Shown in pieces: positions 47,485 to 58,973 of a stretch of DNA of 64,000 bases. A model generated the notes under the pieces. That model saw nothing but the letters and a program-made list of their open reading frames with translations. It was not told where the DNA came from and ran no database searches. How positions within the stretch are numbered: the stretch's first letter is position 1; every line of letters starts with the position of its first letter. The DNA comes from Diphasiastrum complanatum (lineage: Eukaryota; Streptophyta; Lycopodiopsida; Lycopodiales; Lycopodiaceae), in contig CM055106.1 of NCBI GenBank assembly GCA_029204225.1, forward strand, positions 51,343,325 through 51,407,324, given 5' to 3'. The position numbers and the translations under genes are program-made.

Positions 47485-48570
47485 TCGACTAGTCAAAATG
47501 GAGCTCATCGTCTGCTCTGTACATTGCAGACTACGTCACCGTTCACTATGCAGTAATTGCATCACCTCACGATTTTTACTCGTAGAGTTGTAAGCTTCGT
47601 GACTACTGCAACTGATGTGTATATACGTATAATAAATCAATAACAAGATTTAAAAAAAATGGGAAATCTATATACTCAATACATGAGTCAATAGCATGAA
47701 TCAGAGTTCCTTCGTGAACTCCTTTGTATCCTACTATATGATCCCAGAGGGTCGGAGATCTTTAGAGAGAATGAAAGTAATTCAAGAAGTAGAGATAACA
47801 TTCAATCTATAATTAGCATAGTAAGATCATGACACATAGTGCGCTACTACTGTGAACTATTCTTGAAACAAAGTCATGATCTGATTGTTGTATTCTATTT
47901 TCTTTATGTGTGTTTGCACTAATGAATGCTTTCTGATAATTCCTTTTTCTTGTAATGATACTCGTTCCACGACTCATGCAAAATATCTGACTTGAAGGAT
48001 ATGGCTATCATAAACACCTAACTGCTTCGCTTCCTTCATGATTGTCTTTGACACCTAGAAAGATATTCCTCTAGTCGATCTAAGTAACAGTTTGAATCAA
48101 CTGTCGGTAAAGATCATGTTGAGTTTTTCTCTTGACTATCCAAGTGTCATTTCATTTCAAGAGGTCATGACTTTAAGTAAAAGGTAGGTCCTTAACAACT
48201 ATACTCGAAAAAATGGTGTAGGCCTCTTCAATATATATAGTTGTCCAGCACGTATCCTCATTCCTAAGTATAAATTGTCATTTTTGAATAAATATAGAAA
48301 TATATGGTATCACATATCCCTCTCCTCAAATGGGAAACGCCCTCGTAAACATATATTTTTCATTTTGAGGTTTATTCATTTCTTAGAAAAGAATATTTTC
48401 GTGTTGATCGTTAGGTCACACATAAAGATATTTCTTCAATTGTTGGATGGATGATGGTCACTTGATATTTTAGAATCAAATATTGATTCAAATTATGTTT
48501 CGGCATCATAAAATAAGCATCACCACATATGAAACTCAGCATCACATAATCTGCAACGCAATGTAGAAGA
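47485..48570. other. Unassigned stretch
   Basis: Short open segments near 47690-47800 could be more of the gag-like frame. Nothing firm. Confidence 0.3.
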
Positions 48571-48576
48571 AAAACT

Positions 48577-49290
48577 TCATGTATTAAGCTCTTCATGTAG
48601 CTGTTCTGCCATCTCTAAGTCCCTTTGACACTCGAGCAACAGTACATCTTCTTTTTCTCTGGTGTAACTCTTGATAGGTAAGTTGCCATAAGGTATTAAC
48701 CTTACAGGGAGTAGAGAACCATCAAAAAGTTCTTGAATTGATTGGAAATCTTCTTCAGAGTTTTTCCTAAGTGAAAACTGTTTGAATAAAGTAGAGGAGA
48801 ACTGAAGAAATTTACACTTTACAAATAAACTTTGAACCGAAAATAAAACTTTGGCTACAAATGTGCCAAACTTCGAAAAATTATATATACAAAATGTTCT
48901 ATATTCACGGGATTTAAATCTGTCTTGCAAATTATGTTTTATATCCAAAAAATATCTATAAAAGTTCCTCTCCCAATCAATGTAGATACTATACAGCTCC
49001 GGATATGCCATGTTAATATCCAACAATGGACATGCATCGTCGAATTCTTCGATATTTGCTCGGCCCTCTGGTGAATACAACTTGAACTGCACATGCTTCC
49101 TCCAAAACTTTTGCTTCGAGTCGGTATGTTGCAAAAACTAGTAATCCTTGATTCGGATGTATTCCAGCGCATACAAAAATGTGGACCCTATGTACAATTC
49201 AACTGATCCAAAGGGAATAACTTTGAACTTTCCTTGGATGATGGCCCAGCATAGACATCCTTTCTGCTCTATGCTTTTTTTCGGTATGAG
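48577..49290 (-). pseudogene. Unrecognised 230-240-residue protein frame with one stop
   Basis: The open part starts at ATG 49132-49134 (185 aa). Upstream the same frame runs on to about 49290 through a single TAG at 49138-49140 that would be Gln. The protein is rich in Phe, Tyr and charged residues, ending in an acidic helix (CQRDLEMAEQLHEEL). No family recognised. It is antisense to, and directly abuts, the truncated 5' end of the Ty3 pol at 49.3 kb. Confidence 0.4.
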
Positions 49291-49304
49291 AGAAGGTATA
49301 CTTC

Positions 49305-51185
49305 TAGAATCTACGTGAACTAAAAGGTTTCCTTGGACATGTGAGTTATTATCGAAGATTTATCCAAAATCACGCCTATATTGTTACAGTCTTATGCAGT
49401 TACTTAAAAAGTATGTTGCTTATATTTGGACGACAGCCCAACAAAAAGCATTCGAGAACTCAAGCACAGATTGATGAATGCTCCAATTCTGAGACCACCT
49501 AACTGGTCGGAACTATTTCATTGTTATGTTGATATGTCAGCATTCGCTATTGGTGTTTGTCTAAGTTAGAAGGACGAACAGAAGAAAGACCATCCAATAT
49601 ACTATGCAAGTTGCCAGCTTAGCTCCTCGGAAAAGAATTATTCAGCAACAGAAAGAGAAGCACTTGGAATGATTTCTACTGTGAAAATTTTTTGGCATTA
49701 TTTGCTGGGATATGTTTTTATATTCCATGTTGATCATTATGTTTTAAAGTATCTTGTTATTAAGCCTGATTTATCTGGACGAATAGCTCGATGGGTTTTG
49801 CTGCTACAAGAGTTCAATTATCAAATAGAGGTTCGTCAAGGAAAGTATCATACTAATGCTGATTATCTTTCATGCCTAAATACGGGAAGGATTGAAGAGC
49901 CGTTGAATGATCACTTTCCAGATGAAAATTTGTTTGAGCTATCCTCTACAAATTTTTAATATTCTGATATTATAGTTTATCTTAAAGATCGGATATATCC
50001 TGATGGATATGATTTTGAGAAGAAACAATATTTCAATACAAGGTTGCACCTTATACCATCATTAACAATGTTTTGTTTAAGCTTGGTGCAGATCCTCAGC
50101 TAAAAAGGTGTCTTGAAGTAGAAGATATACCAAAGGTTATTCAAGCCTTACATTCAAAAGATGCTGGTGGACATTTCGCTTTAAAGGATAATGTTAATAA
50201 GATTATGACTGCCAAGTATTGGTGGCCTACCATGTTTAAGGATGTCTCAATCTATATCCGATCTTGTGATCCATGCCAAAGATATGGTAAACCAACCAAA
50301 TCTATGAATTGGCCATTGACGCCAATCATTCCTCTCGCACCATTTGAAAAGCGGGGGATTGACTTTGTTGGACCAATTAAGCCAGTAACTCGACACACAA
50401 AATGTTGATACATTTTGGTAGCAACAGATTATGCAACGAAGAATGTTGAAGCAGAAGTGATGAAATGAAACGATACGAAAACTATCGCTACTTTTCTATT
50501 CAAATCTATAATTACACGTTATGGGTGTCCTCTTGAGTTAGTCAATGATCGTCGTCATCATTTTCTAAATGATACAATTCGACTACTGACTACTTATTTT
50601 CTGATCAAACATAGAAAGAGAACCCCTTATAATCCGGAAGCCAATGGACTAACTGAAAGAGTGAATGGAATTTTATGCCAGATCCTTAACAAAATCACTA
50701 TTGCACATGCTACAGATTGGGATGAAAAGCTACCTTCAGTACTATGGGCATATAGAAATACGGAGAAGATCACAACTAAATAAACTCCTTATTTCCTTAC
50801 ATATAGTATGCATCCAATTCTTCCGATGGAATTCGAAGTGCCAACTTTTCGAATACAAGCTGAACGAAGAGAAGATTGTATTAATGAAAGTTTGTTGACC
50901 ATTGAAGAACTATCCGAATCACGAAACAATTTGAAGGAGATTATAGAGAGAATACAAGAAGAGCGAAAGAAAAAGCATGATACTCATATCAAAATTGTTA
51001 ATCTTAAACTCGGTGATTATGCTTTAATATATGACAGTCGACATCAAAAATTCCTTGACAAGCTACATATGAGATTGATGGGGCCGTATAAAGTTATTGA
51101 AGTATTTGAAAACGGATCTATCCAACTTCAGTCACTGGATGGTGAATTACTGCCAATACACATTAATGGTTCCAGACTGAAGTAA
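49305..51185 (+). pseudogene. Ty3 Pol: RT end, RNase H, integrase
   Basis: Starts within the RT/RNase H connection (LKGFLGHVSYYRRFI, 49318). Then RPPNWSELFHCYVDMSAFAIG, ASCQLSSSEKNYSATEREALGM, FHVDHYVLKYL and YHTNADYLS (RNase H). Integrase zinc region HSKDAGGHF / CDPCQRY (about 50150-50280), Asp (IDFVGPI), Asp (VNDRRHHF), Glu (ANGLTERVNG), C-terminal LKLGDYALIYDSR ending with SRLK and TAA. Stops occur at 50406 (TGA), near 50466 (TGA), near 50781 (TAA) and elsewhere, plus frameshifts near 49380-49460 and 50070. Nearly all stops are explained by C-to-T changes in Arg or Gln codons. Confidence 0.88.
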
Positions 51186-52145
51186 TATTATCTTTGATGA
51201 AGAATTTCGAGGGGAAAATCTTTCGAGTATCTTTCAAGAACCTTTTGAGAATCTTCCATCACAAGTTTTTTTTTTTTTTCATTTTTATCGAATTTCTTTA
51301 ATTTTTGTCTTTGCGAAATTTTTTTTTTCTTTTCTTTTATTATATCTATTAATTAGTTATTATTTATTATTGTTTACTTTTAGATTTAGTAAATCTCTTT
51401 TTATTTAATGCGTATATTTACACATGTTATAAAACGTCATTCATATATAAGTTCATATTTCTGGCCACATGGAAGACTGCGTAGGCATGATTATATATTT
51501 TTTAAATTTAAACGGTCTTAATTTATTATTTCTTAGTCACCACTTTTTATTTATGAATGTGACAATTGTCAGATCATGTTGCCACGTAATCATCGTCTCC
51601 ATTGTGTCATTGTTAAAACCTCTACTTTTCTATTTTCACTTCACAATTTCTTTTTACCTTCTTGCTCTCTATCGCTCATTGCTTTTGTGCTTGCTGCTAC
51701 TCTTCTATCAATCTGCGATCATATTTGCAATCAAAATGGGACTTTGAACAGAATAACTATCTGACATATGAAAAGAACTTTCTCCTCAAATGCAACTTCA
51801 AAGTGACATCTCTCATTTCATATAATAACATTTGTATCAATTAGCAGTCACTATCTTTGAATGCTACATAAAATGCCTACATCTCTCGAGAGAAAAGAGA
51901 GATGGCAAGATTTGAAAAAAGAAGAGCGGCAACCAAAATACAAGAATTGAGAAAACTCAAAACTCAAAAATAAAAAAATGAGCAGCATGACAACATTTAA
52001 ATCAAAGATCAATCTCATTCTTCAAGTGCTACTTGAAATGATAAACTGGTATGTGAAATGTATAAAGGCACTAAGTATGTTTCATTTATTTTTTTTTTTC
52101 CCACGTGTGAAATTAGTGTACTTGTCATGTACCATAATCACATAT
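51186..52145. other. Downstream of the Ty3 Pol: probable 3' non-coding region and LTR debris
   Basis: AT-rich. CCCACGTGTGA at 52100-52110 marks a palindrome-bearing LTR fragment of the copia family seen at 20.2 kb. No gene. Confidence 0.4.
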
Positions 52146-52149
52146 GTCG

Positions 52150-52250
52150 ATATCAAGACTCATATTCAGAAGCTAAAGCTTACATTGCAGAGGTGTCGAG
52201 ACACTTGTTTGTCACTTCACCCCAAAAAATGTAGTTTTCTAGATATATGA
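52150..52250 (+). pseudogene. Short Ty3 reverse-transcriptase fragment
   Basis: THIQKLKLTLQRCRDTCLSL then HPKKCSF matches the RT segment (HL..L..V..RCR...L.L.PKKC.F) that follows the catalytic YxDD in Ty3 elements. The YxDD itself is absent. Confidence 0.65.
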
Positions 52251-52624
52251 CACATGGCATCAATCTATGGATTGCATGAGCCAAATAGTGTGGTTAGGTG
52301 TCACATCCTATGTGTAGAGGACAGCTCACATGTGTGGAAAAAGCTAAAGTAGGCAAGTTTTTGCTTCTAGAAGATTTTCATGAAGATCTCTATATGGTAG
52401 GAAATTGGACCAAAAATGCTCAAAATATAAAGTTTGATCCAAGTGTCAAATTTGCATGATGATGACAAAGCATCCTCACACGTGTGAGATCTGATGCATG
52501 ATCAGTACCTCGAACTCCAAGAAGTGTATATATAGAGGCATATTTGGCCATAATCACAACTACATATATGTGTGTTTTGCCACACGAACCTGATACTTAG
52601 CCAAAATTTTGACATTTTTCTTAT

Positions 52625-53005
52625 GCGTGGCACTGCCACGCGTGGCATATCCATGCTAAAACTTTTTCGAGGACCCTGCCAGTGAAATTTAGATTGGAGA
52701 AGAAGTCCGGCAAAACACGTGGCCGTGCCACGCAAAAAAATTTTAAACTAAAACTTAGAATTTGAACGCCAAAATATGTCAGCGTGGCACAACCACACAT
52801 GGAAGTGCCATGTACGGTTGTCATTTAACCAATTTTCATGTGACATAATTTTATTTTATTTGCCATGCGTGGCAAATCTCTAGAGAAAATTCCAAAGCGA
52901 TGGCTTTTTTTTATTGCCACGCGTGGCAATATTAAAATACAATACTTAGAAAAATTTTGTTTTGAAAATTTGCCATGCATGGCAGTGCCACGCATGGCAA
53001 AATTA
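52625..53005. repeat. Cluster of TGCCACGCGTGGCA palindromes
   Basis: Perfect palindromes at 52634-52647 (TGCCACGCGTGGCA), 52913-52930 (ATTGCCACGCGTGGCAAT) and 52971-52984 (TGCCATGCATGGCA). Near-perfect copies at 52858-52877 and 52986-52999, plus an inverted repeat CGTGGC-CGT-GCCACG at about 52718-52732. Variants differ by C-to-T or G-to-A at the central CG positions. No coding sequence overlaps. Confidence 0.85.
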
Positions 53006-53009
53006 GTTT

Positions 53010-53705
53010 GTTGTAATTTTTTTTTTTTTATCTATTATGAATAATAAGTTAATAAAAAACAACTTTATGATTAATTTAAAAGCAAATAAGATTTTTTTCT
53101 ATATTTTGAATAGGTGTATACTTATAATAAAATGTGGACTAAAAATTAAATGATCATTATCTCAAATTATTATGCTCTGACAAATTAAAGTTACAATCAG
53201 TTGAATATTACATGCTATCTTATGTATTTATAGACATTATGATGTGTTTCTATATTGAGAAAAAAATTTAATCAAAATTTGACAATTTTTTAAATATGGT
53301 ATTGATGGGTAAAAATATAAGCGTGAGCTTAATATGCATGTGAAAGGATGCTAAGTACCTTACATTTGAGAGCCGTGTGGTAGCTTGTTAAGTTAATTTG
53401 TTGATAAAAAAATTGCAATGTTATACACCTTTGTGTGTTTGCAAAGATCAATGAATAGTTGAACAATATTGTGGCAAAGTGTATTATTATCTCAAAGATG
53501 ATGTTTTTTAATTATAATATATAAATAATCAACACATATATCTTTTAATTAGTTCACACATCTATTGATTCTAGGTGATTGCGAGATGCGTTTGAAATGA
53601 AATTTTAGAAATGCAACATCGTAGAGAAATATAATAATTTTAATTTGAAAACAATATATATTGACCACAATGGATCATTTTATGACAAAATTATTTGTGA
53701 CATGT
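53010..53705. other. AT-rich non-genic stretch
   Basis: Nothing recognised. Confidence 0.5.
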
Positions 53706-53712
53706 ACAAACT

Positions 53713-54250
53713 TTATTCATCATCGCAAGATTCAAATTCATCAACCAATACATCTTGCAACTCATCTCCGCTAAGATGATTTTCATCATCACTATTGAAA
53801 TCAAAATCTCTCTCAATATTGTCCTCATGCAAAGAATCATTGTTGTCGTCTTCATCATCTGAGTTGTCGAAATCATGAGAATCAATTCTCAAGTTTTGAA
53901 TATTTATAAAACTCGAAGGTATATGTACATCTTCATCAGATATACTTGTGTTGTCCAAATTTAGATCTTCCATTTCATTCTCAACATATGCATTTTCAAA
54001 TACATGTCTTGAGCGTGGCTTAATTTGAACAACATACCACCAATCTTTGTTTAGTCGATCTAGTTGAAAAAATACCTGCACATTTAGCAATGTTAGGATT
54101 AGATATTTGTTATGCTCACATTTTAATTCACAATAAATAGTTGTAATGAAAAAGTAGTGTAGATGATTAATATAACATTGATCACAATTGACAAAAAGAA
54201 AAAAATGTGAAATTCATACACACCTGTTCAATCTTGATTTTGGAAGTAAT
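53713..54250 (-). pseudogene. CACTA (En/Spm) transposase-type C-terminus, two exons
   Basis: On the minus strand a short exon ends ...KIKIEQ at about 54224 (AACAG/GTGTGT). A roughly 150-bp intron ends TGTGCAG at about 54074. The next exon reads VFFQLDRLNKDWWYVVQIKPRSRHVFE, then a long Asp/Glu-rich tail to a stop at 53713. The EQVF(Y/F)..D...KDW.VV...KPR block resembles the C-terminal segment found downstream of TNP2-type CACTA transposase domains in plants. The catalytic region is missing above 54260. Confidence 0.5.
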
Positions 54251-54348
54251 TTTGTGTAATTCTCTCTATTTGTCTACATTTGTTTTGATTGTTTTGAGGT
54301 TCTATCATAATGTATTTTGTTTTTAGGTTGGAGTCCGTACTCTGACAG

Positions 54349-54368
54349 GGTTTCACACGTGTGAAACC
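54349..54368. repeat. 20-bp perfect palindrome GGTTTCACACGTGTGAAACC
   Basis: Both halves match exactly. The centre is the G-box core CACGTG. It is the longest member of the CACACGTGTG series in this window. Confidence 0.95.
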
Positions 54369-54439
54369 AGCAAGTACATTTACCTTCTTGTTAGAATTTT
54401 TTTATGTCTAGAATTGATCTAGATTGATCTTACTCGATT

Positions 54440-55215
54440 TTTGCCTTTATATAACAGAAATTAGAGTGCGTATTAGGTGAAATGCACTTTTCCCAGCTCA
54501 ATTCCAACCAAATTTTTGTAAGGACCTTCTTCACACAATTCTAAGACCTCAAAGAAGTCTGAAAAGGTTCATAAGTCATTTGACTACCCTACGAAGGTTT
54601 TGTGAGGGTTCAGATTGTCTACGAGGGTTCAACACTCACAGGAGGTGTCTCTCACACAACTTGCTCCAGATGTTGGATTTTCAAGATCAGACCCTATAGG
54701 CAGGCTAATTTCATTGTTTTGATTCCATTTATGCCCTCTACGAAGGTTGGTTTGCTGATCTTGGTGCTCTATGAAGGTTCCAAAGATTCTGCCTTTATGA
54801 ACTCTCGTAAACACTCAAATTTGATGATTTTCCATCAATAACTCTCGTAGACATTTCCATAGATGCATCTGAGTCAGATCTGGTGATTGTCAAAGTTTCA
54901 AGAGCTTACTCCTAAGAGATCTCAAAAAATCATGAAACAAGTGTTCTTTTTGAGTGTTTTTTGACGAAATCTTGATATTCTCTGTTTCTTAACTCTTGTA
55001 AACTGATATTCCATTGCATCCAAGTCAGATCTGAATATAGGTAATTTTTTAAAAGTTTTGATTGATAATTGATAGCTGATTCATCAATTTAAATGAATTT
55101 TGCCTAATGTAATATGATAATCTGCTTTCCGGTAGATCTTGATGGATTTGGCTTGATCTGACTAGATTTCTCTAGATCTGGCTATGATGACCTTGAAGAT
55201 GGACTTTTTGTGATT
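54440..55215. repeat. Probable Ty3 LTR region (minus element)
   Basis: The segment 54440-54530 matches 33640-33740. It lies downstream, in minus orientation, of the integrase end at 55.2-55.8 kb, where a 3' LTR is expected. It contains several echoes of CTACGA(A/G)GGTT (54590-54780). Boundaries not resolved. Confidence 0.5.
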
Positions 55216-55219
55216 TGTC

Positions 55220-55805
55220 ATCACCGTCCTTGATCTGTTTCACTATGGTGGCCAATACTTGTGCAACCGGCTACCATTGATGGGCATGTCAAATGGCATC
55301 CCATCTAACTGCTCGAGGTTCATGACTCCATGGCTGAGGATCTCCTTTACTCGAAACAGGCCTTCGTCTGTGAACTTCAACTTTCTCTTGATCGCCTTGA
55401 TTTTATACAAGGACCAGATCTCCAGATCGAAGATCTTTCTTGTGCAACCGACGATCATTCCATGCTTTGCATCGTTCTTTCTTAGCTGCCAATGCATGCA
55501 CATCTAATAAGCATGTCTCACAAAGTTTATGTAGTGCTTCAAGGCATAATTGCAGAGATTTGGATTCATCAAGACGTTGCATTGTGGCAATTCTCAATGA
55601 GGGTACCAAAAACTCCACCAGCATTACCACATCCTGACCATAAACCAACTGAAATGGCGTGCAGTCAGTGCTTCCCTTGTAAGATATTCTAAATGTCCAC
55701 CGAGCACCATATAACTTGTGCTCCCAATCAGATCTGCTAGCTTCGACTATTTTCGTGAGTATGCTACACAAGATCTTATTGGATGATTCTGCCTGTCCAT
55801 TATTG
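55220..55805 (-). pseudogene. Ty3 integrase C-terminal part
   Basis: Overlaps in sequence with the 33.8 kb element: TKIVEASRSDWEHKLYGA, then AYKGST-like SYKGSTDCTPFQLVYGQDVV, a Leu-rich helix, and KAWNDRRLHKKDLRSGDLVLV. In a second frame it ends with DEGLFRVKEILS and LPINGSRLHKYW-like MPINGSRLHKYWPP. The upstream catalytic half is cut off at about 55805, where a copia LTR begins. Confidence 0.82.
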
Positions 55806-55811
55806 CGAGGA

Positions 55812-56455
55812 TTGTAAAAATTGTCAACATTTCCTAGCTAGTTTGAGGCCTAAATTGGCAATTTTTGTACATAGTTTGGAATCTAACATTTTACACGTGT
55901 GAAAGAGGCCTAGATACTTTTATTTTAGTATATATTTCATGTTGAAGAAGTCTCAAACTTCAAGACGACACCAAAATCATGTTATTTGGACATATAGGCA
56001 ATTGGCTATTTTAGGCTACTGGTGCTCTAAATTTGGGTCCTAAGTTCTAGAGAGAGGAGAGAGAGTCATCTCTCTCACCTATATTAGGCTGAAATTCATG
56101 GAGAACAAGTTGGAGAAACTTATTGTATTGTTGAGAGAGATCAATAGATCATTGTCACTGTTTCTTCCTCCATTGTGAACATTGATTTGTGTATTATCTT
56201 CAAGCTTTTGTGTGTGATCTTAAGAGGTTTCCAAAAGTGGTAGGCTGCTGTTGGGAGCCTTGTTTGCTGTTATTTTTGGCTGCCATTAGTACCTTTTATT
56301 AGTTTTTTTTGTCTCTTGAATGCTTTGTCAAATTCATGTGTATCAAAGGTAGCATTAGGATGTTTTGCCATTTCTAGCTTTTGTAGCTTGTTGTGCAAAG
56401 ATCTTAGCCAAGTATCTTGGGAGTTTGGATCCATTCAAGATCCACTTTTTTCACA
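55812..56455 (+). mobile_element. Copia 5' LTR inserted in the Ty3 integrase
   Basis: Starts TGTAAAAATTGTCAAC (compare TGTTGAAAATTGTCAC at 20155) and ends TTTTCACA directly before the PBS at 56456. It carries TTTACACGTGTGAAAG (about 55891). The Ty3 sequence on its left (CCTGTCCATTATTGCGAGG) matches the uninterrupted copy at about 33879 (CCTGTCCATTACCACGAGG), so the insertion point is clear. Confidence 0.75.
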
Positions 56456-56467
56456 TGGTATCAGAGC
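56456..56467 (+). other. Primer binding site
   Basis: TGGTATCAGAGC right after the 5' LTR. Confidence 0.85.
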
Positions 56468-56671
56468 TAGTTAGCTGTTATTTTTAGTAAGGTTTCCATT
56501 TATGGTGATATTTGGATGTTTGATCAAGTTCTAACATAATTATGCATTGCACTGTTGATCAAATCTTACTAACCTTTGTTTTGTGAGTTGAACTTGTGGA
56601 TCAAAAGCATATTTCAGGTCTATTGAAGATCAGAGGCTGAGAAGAAGCTATTTTGGATCAGATCATAACAC

Positions 56672-57276
56672 TTAGTCATTTGTTGATTGTGAGGCTTGTG
56701 CATATTCAAGACTAACAATGTTTTGTTCAATGTATTGTTGACAATCTCCACTTCTGTGGATGAACACTCTCCTTAAGTGGATGAAACTTCTCCTTAAGTG
56801 GATGAAAAATACTCTTTGAGTGATATTGTATTTCTCCAAAAGGCTGAGCAAATTAGCTTCACCATAGCCATGACAAAGCTTCTTTGAATGATACTCTCCA
56901 AGCATTTTGAGAAGCCTTCCACCACTTGAGCACTTTTGCCATTAGTTTGATCCATCCTTGAAGCATGTGGTTAGTTCCTCCTCCTTGAAGATAGCTGCAA
57001 CTCCAATAAAGAATCAAGAGTTTTTCTTGATCCATAAGGATCATAAAGATCCAACATCATGTGAACAAGATCTAGAGATTTAGATATGACAAAATCGCTA
57101 AGAATTTGCATGTCAAGATTAACACTATTTTGCAATATCTCTTCCTGAGTGGATATCATGCTAATCTCAAATCTAATGAGGCTCAATACTCTATTATGGA
57201 GATAAGTATCCACAGTGGATGCTTCACTTATCTCTATTTTTAATAAAGCTCTTGCTCTTTCTATTTCTATCTCCAT
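56672..57276 (-). pseudogene. Unrecognised helical protein frame(s)
   Basis: A 101-codon frame from 57276 (EIEIERARALLKIEISEAS at its start, SRKTLDSLLELQLSSRRR at its end) and further minus frames down to 56672. Composition looks coding, but no family is recognised, and it is antisense to the copia LTR/PBS just upstream. Confidence 0.3.
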
Positions 57277-57307
57277 CTCTAGCTATCTCTCTCTCTCCTT
57301 CTTTGGT

Positions 57308-57362
57308 TGGGACCAAATAGTTTGGGGAAGGTGCTCGAGCCTCCCAAGTCTTTTCTAACCAA

Positions 57363-57438
<76 letters not shown>

Positions 57439-57600
57439 ACGTTGGGATAGAATAGCTTTGGGTAGGTGCTCGAGCCCCCAAAGCCTTTCTCGACCTAGGA
57501 ATTCTCTCTCTCTCTAAGTAGCGATCGAATAGTTTGGGGAAGGTGCTCGGGCCTCCCAAACCTCTTGCTATTTGGGCTTTCTTTCTCTCTCTCCCTTCTC
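57308..57600. repeat. Composite repeat: about 75-bp unit alternating with (CT)n
   Basis: Three units share GAATAG(T/C)TTTGGG.AGGTGCTCG.GCC.CCCAAA, at about 57311, 57448 and 57527. Each is followed by a CT run; the longest is 57366-57434. A fourth, weaker echo may start near 57610. Confidence 0.8.
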
Positions 57601-57695
57601 TTTGTGCTATGCAGGTTGAGGCGGGGTTGATGCTCCCAGCGTTCGGACCCCATGCTACAAAGACGACACAACAAGAATCCATTAGTGCTCATTGT

Positions 57696-58025
57696 ATTTT
57701 CATAGGTGATGGAACTATATCATGGATGTCGAAGAAACAAGCCACTATCTCATTGTCATCAATCATCTTTTGTGACAGTCAATTAGCCCAAAGGTTGGCA
57801 ACCAATCCTATCTCTCATACTAGGAGCAAGCATATTGAGGTGCAATATCATTTTGTGAGGGAGCAAGTCATTGCAAAGGAGGTGGAGCTTCAACATGTGT
57901 CCTCAAGGGAATGTGTAAATGATATCTTCACCAAAGAATTGGGAAAGGAGTTGTTCATGAAGCATAGGACATCACTTGGAGTGTTATCAAAGTCTATGCT
58001 AAAACTAGTTGAAGAGGGAGTGTGA
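57696..58025 (+). pseudogene. Copia RNase H with internal deletion, followed by an LTR
   Basis: ISWMSKKQATISLSS jumps straight to IFCDSQLAQRLATNPISHTR; the usual EAEY..WL.. segment (about 40 residues) is missing without a frameshift. The end CVNDIFTKELGKELF and TGA 58023-58025 overlap the LTR start TGTGAAAG at 58021. GAAGAGGGAG is the PPT. Confidence 0.85.
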
Positions 58026-58660
58026 AAGATTCAACTAGTTTGATCATATTTGCTACATTTCTATATTTGACAAATTGAGGCCAACTTTGTTTTAGACTTA
58101 GAGTTTGACTTTTCAAAGTTCATTAGTCTAAATTTCATTTGAATAAAAGCTTTTTGAAAGTGTTGGAAAGTTAGAAGTCGAGTTTGAGTAGATTCAAATT
58201 TGAATGTTGGGTACTTTGAATCTAGACCCAAAAATAGTAGGATTAGCATTTTGGTGGGAAAGCCAAATGGCCAAATAGGGTTTGGACCTGTTATAAAAGG
58301 ATGTAACTCGTGGAGAGACATATCTTCTCTATTCTTTATCTCATTTTATGCTTGTACATGGTTCTCTTGGGTTCTACTATCCATTGTTGCACTATACTTG
58401 TGATTGCATGCAATTCTATGTGTAGAATGATCTATATTTGTTATTTTTGGATCCACACGTGTGAAATATAGTAGCTTGCTGGTTTTGTACAGACAACAAC
58501 AATACTTTATCTTTTGATTCATGTTTGATCAAGTTCTATTAGAGTTTGCATCTCATTTTGTGTGTAGATGCTGATTTTTCTACATTGGTGAGATTGGTAG
58601 AGTAGCTTCTTTTGTAACCCAAGATCTTTTTGTGGATTGGATCGTCATTGATTTGAAATC
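58021..58660 (+). mobile_element. Copia 3' LTR with CACACGTGTG
   Basis: Starts TGTGAAAGATTC after the PPT. Contains CCACACGTGTGA at 58453-58464. It does not match the 5' LTR at 55812 closely at its start, so the two are not a simple pair. The end is approximate. Confidence 0.6.
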
Positions 58661-58675
58661 CTTCACATCCATTAC

Positions 58676-58920
58676 CCGACTATTTCCATGATGATTTGAT
58701 TGAGATTATTGAAAAGACCGGTGAAATCCACGAGTTGACTATAGAGAAGAAGTCGAATGCAGATTGTGCAAACGAGCTAGATATCAGTAGATATGTGAAA
58801 CTACTTATTTGATAGTGTCAAGGAAGTGTATATCCTCATTGCCATACACCTGAAGGCCTTGAAAACTTTCATAGGGTGATCAAGCTGGCCCCTAGGATTG
58901 GAAGTAGTGATTCCTTGATT
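58676..58920 (+). other. Possible coding fragment without start
   Basis: A frame from about 58676 reads DLIEIIEKTGEIHELTIEKK, then ANELDISRYVKLL to 58814. It then meets stops, and continues in a compatible way to GLENFHRVIKLAPRIG. Not recognised. It may be a retroelement or gene trace. Confidence 0.25.
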
Positions 58921-58973
58921 ATCCGTGTGAGCCCCTTTCCTAGTGCAATTTTTCGACCAAGATCAATCCCCTG

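Noticed and set aside
57308..57600. CRISPR-like array
   Set aside because: Spacers are CT microsatellites, units are diverged, and the DNA is eukaryotic.
55812..58660. Treating 55812-56455 and 58021-58660 as the two LTRs of one element
   Set aside because: Their starts do not align well and no gag/pol order connects them, so they are listed separately.
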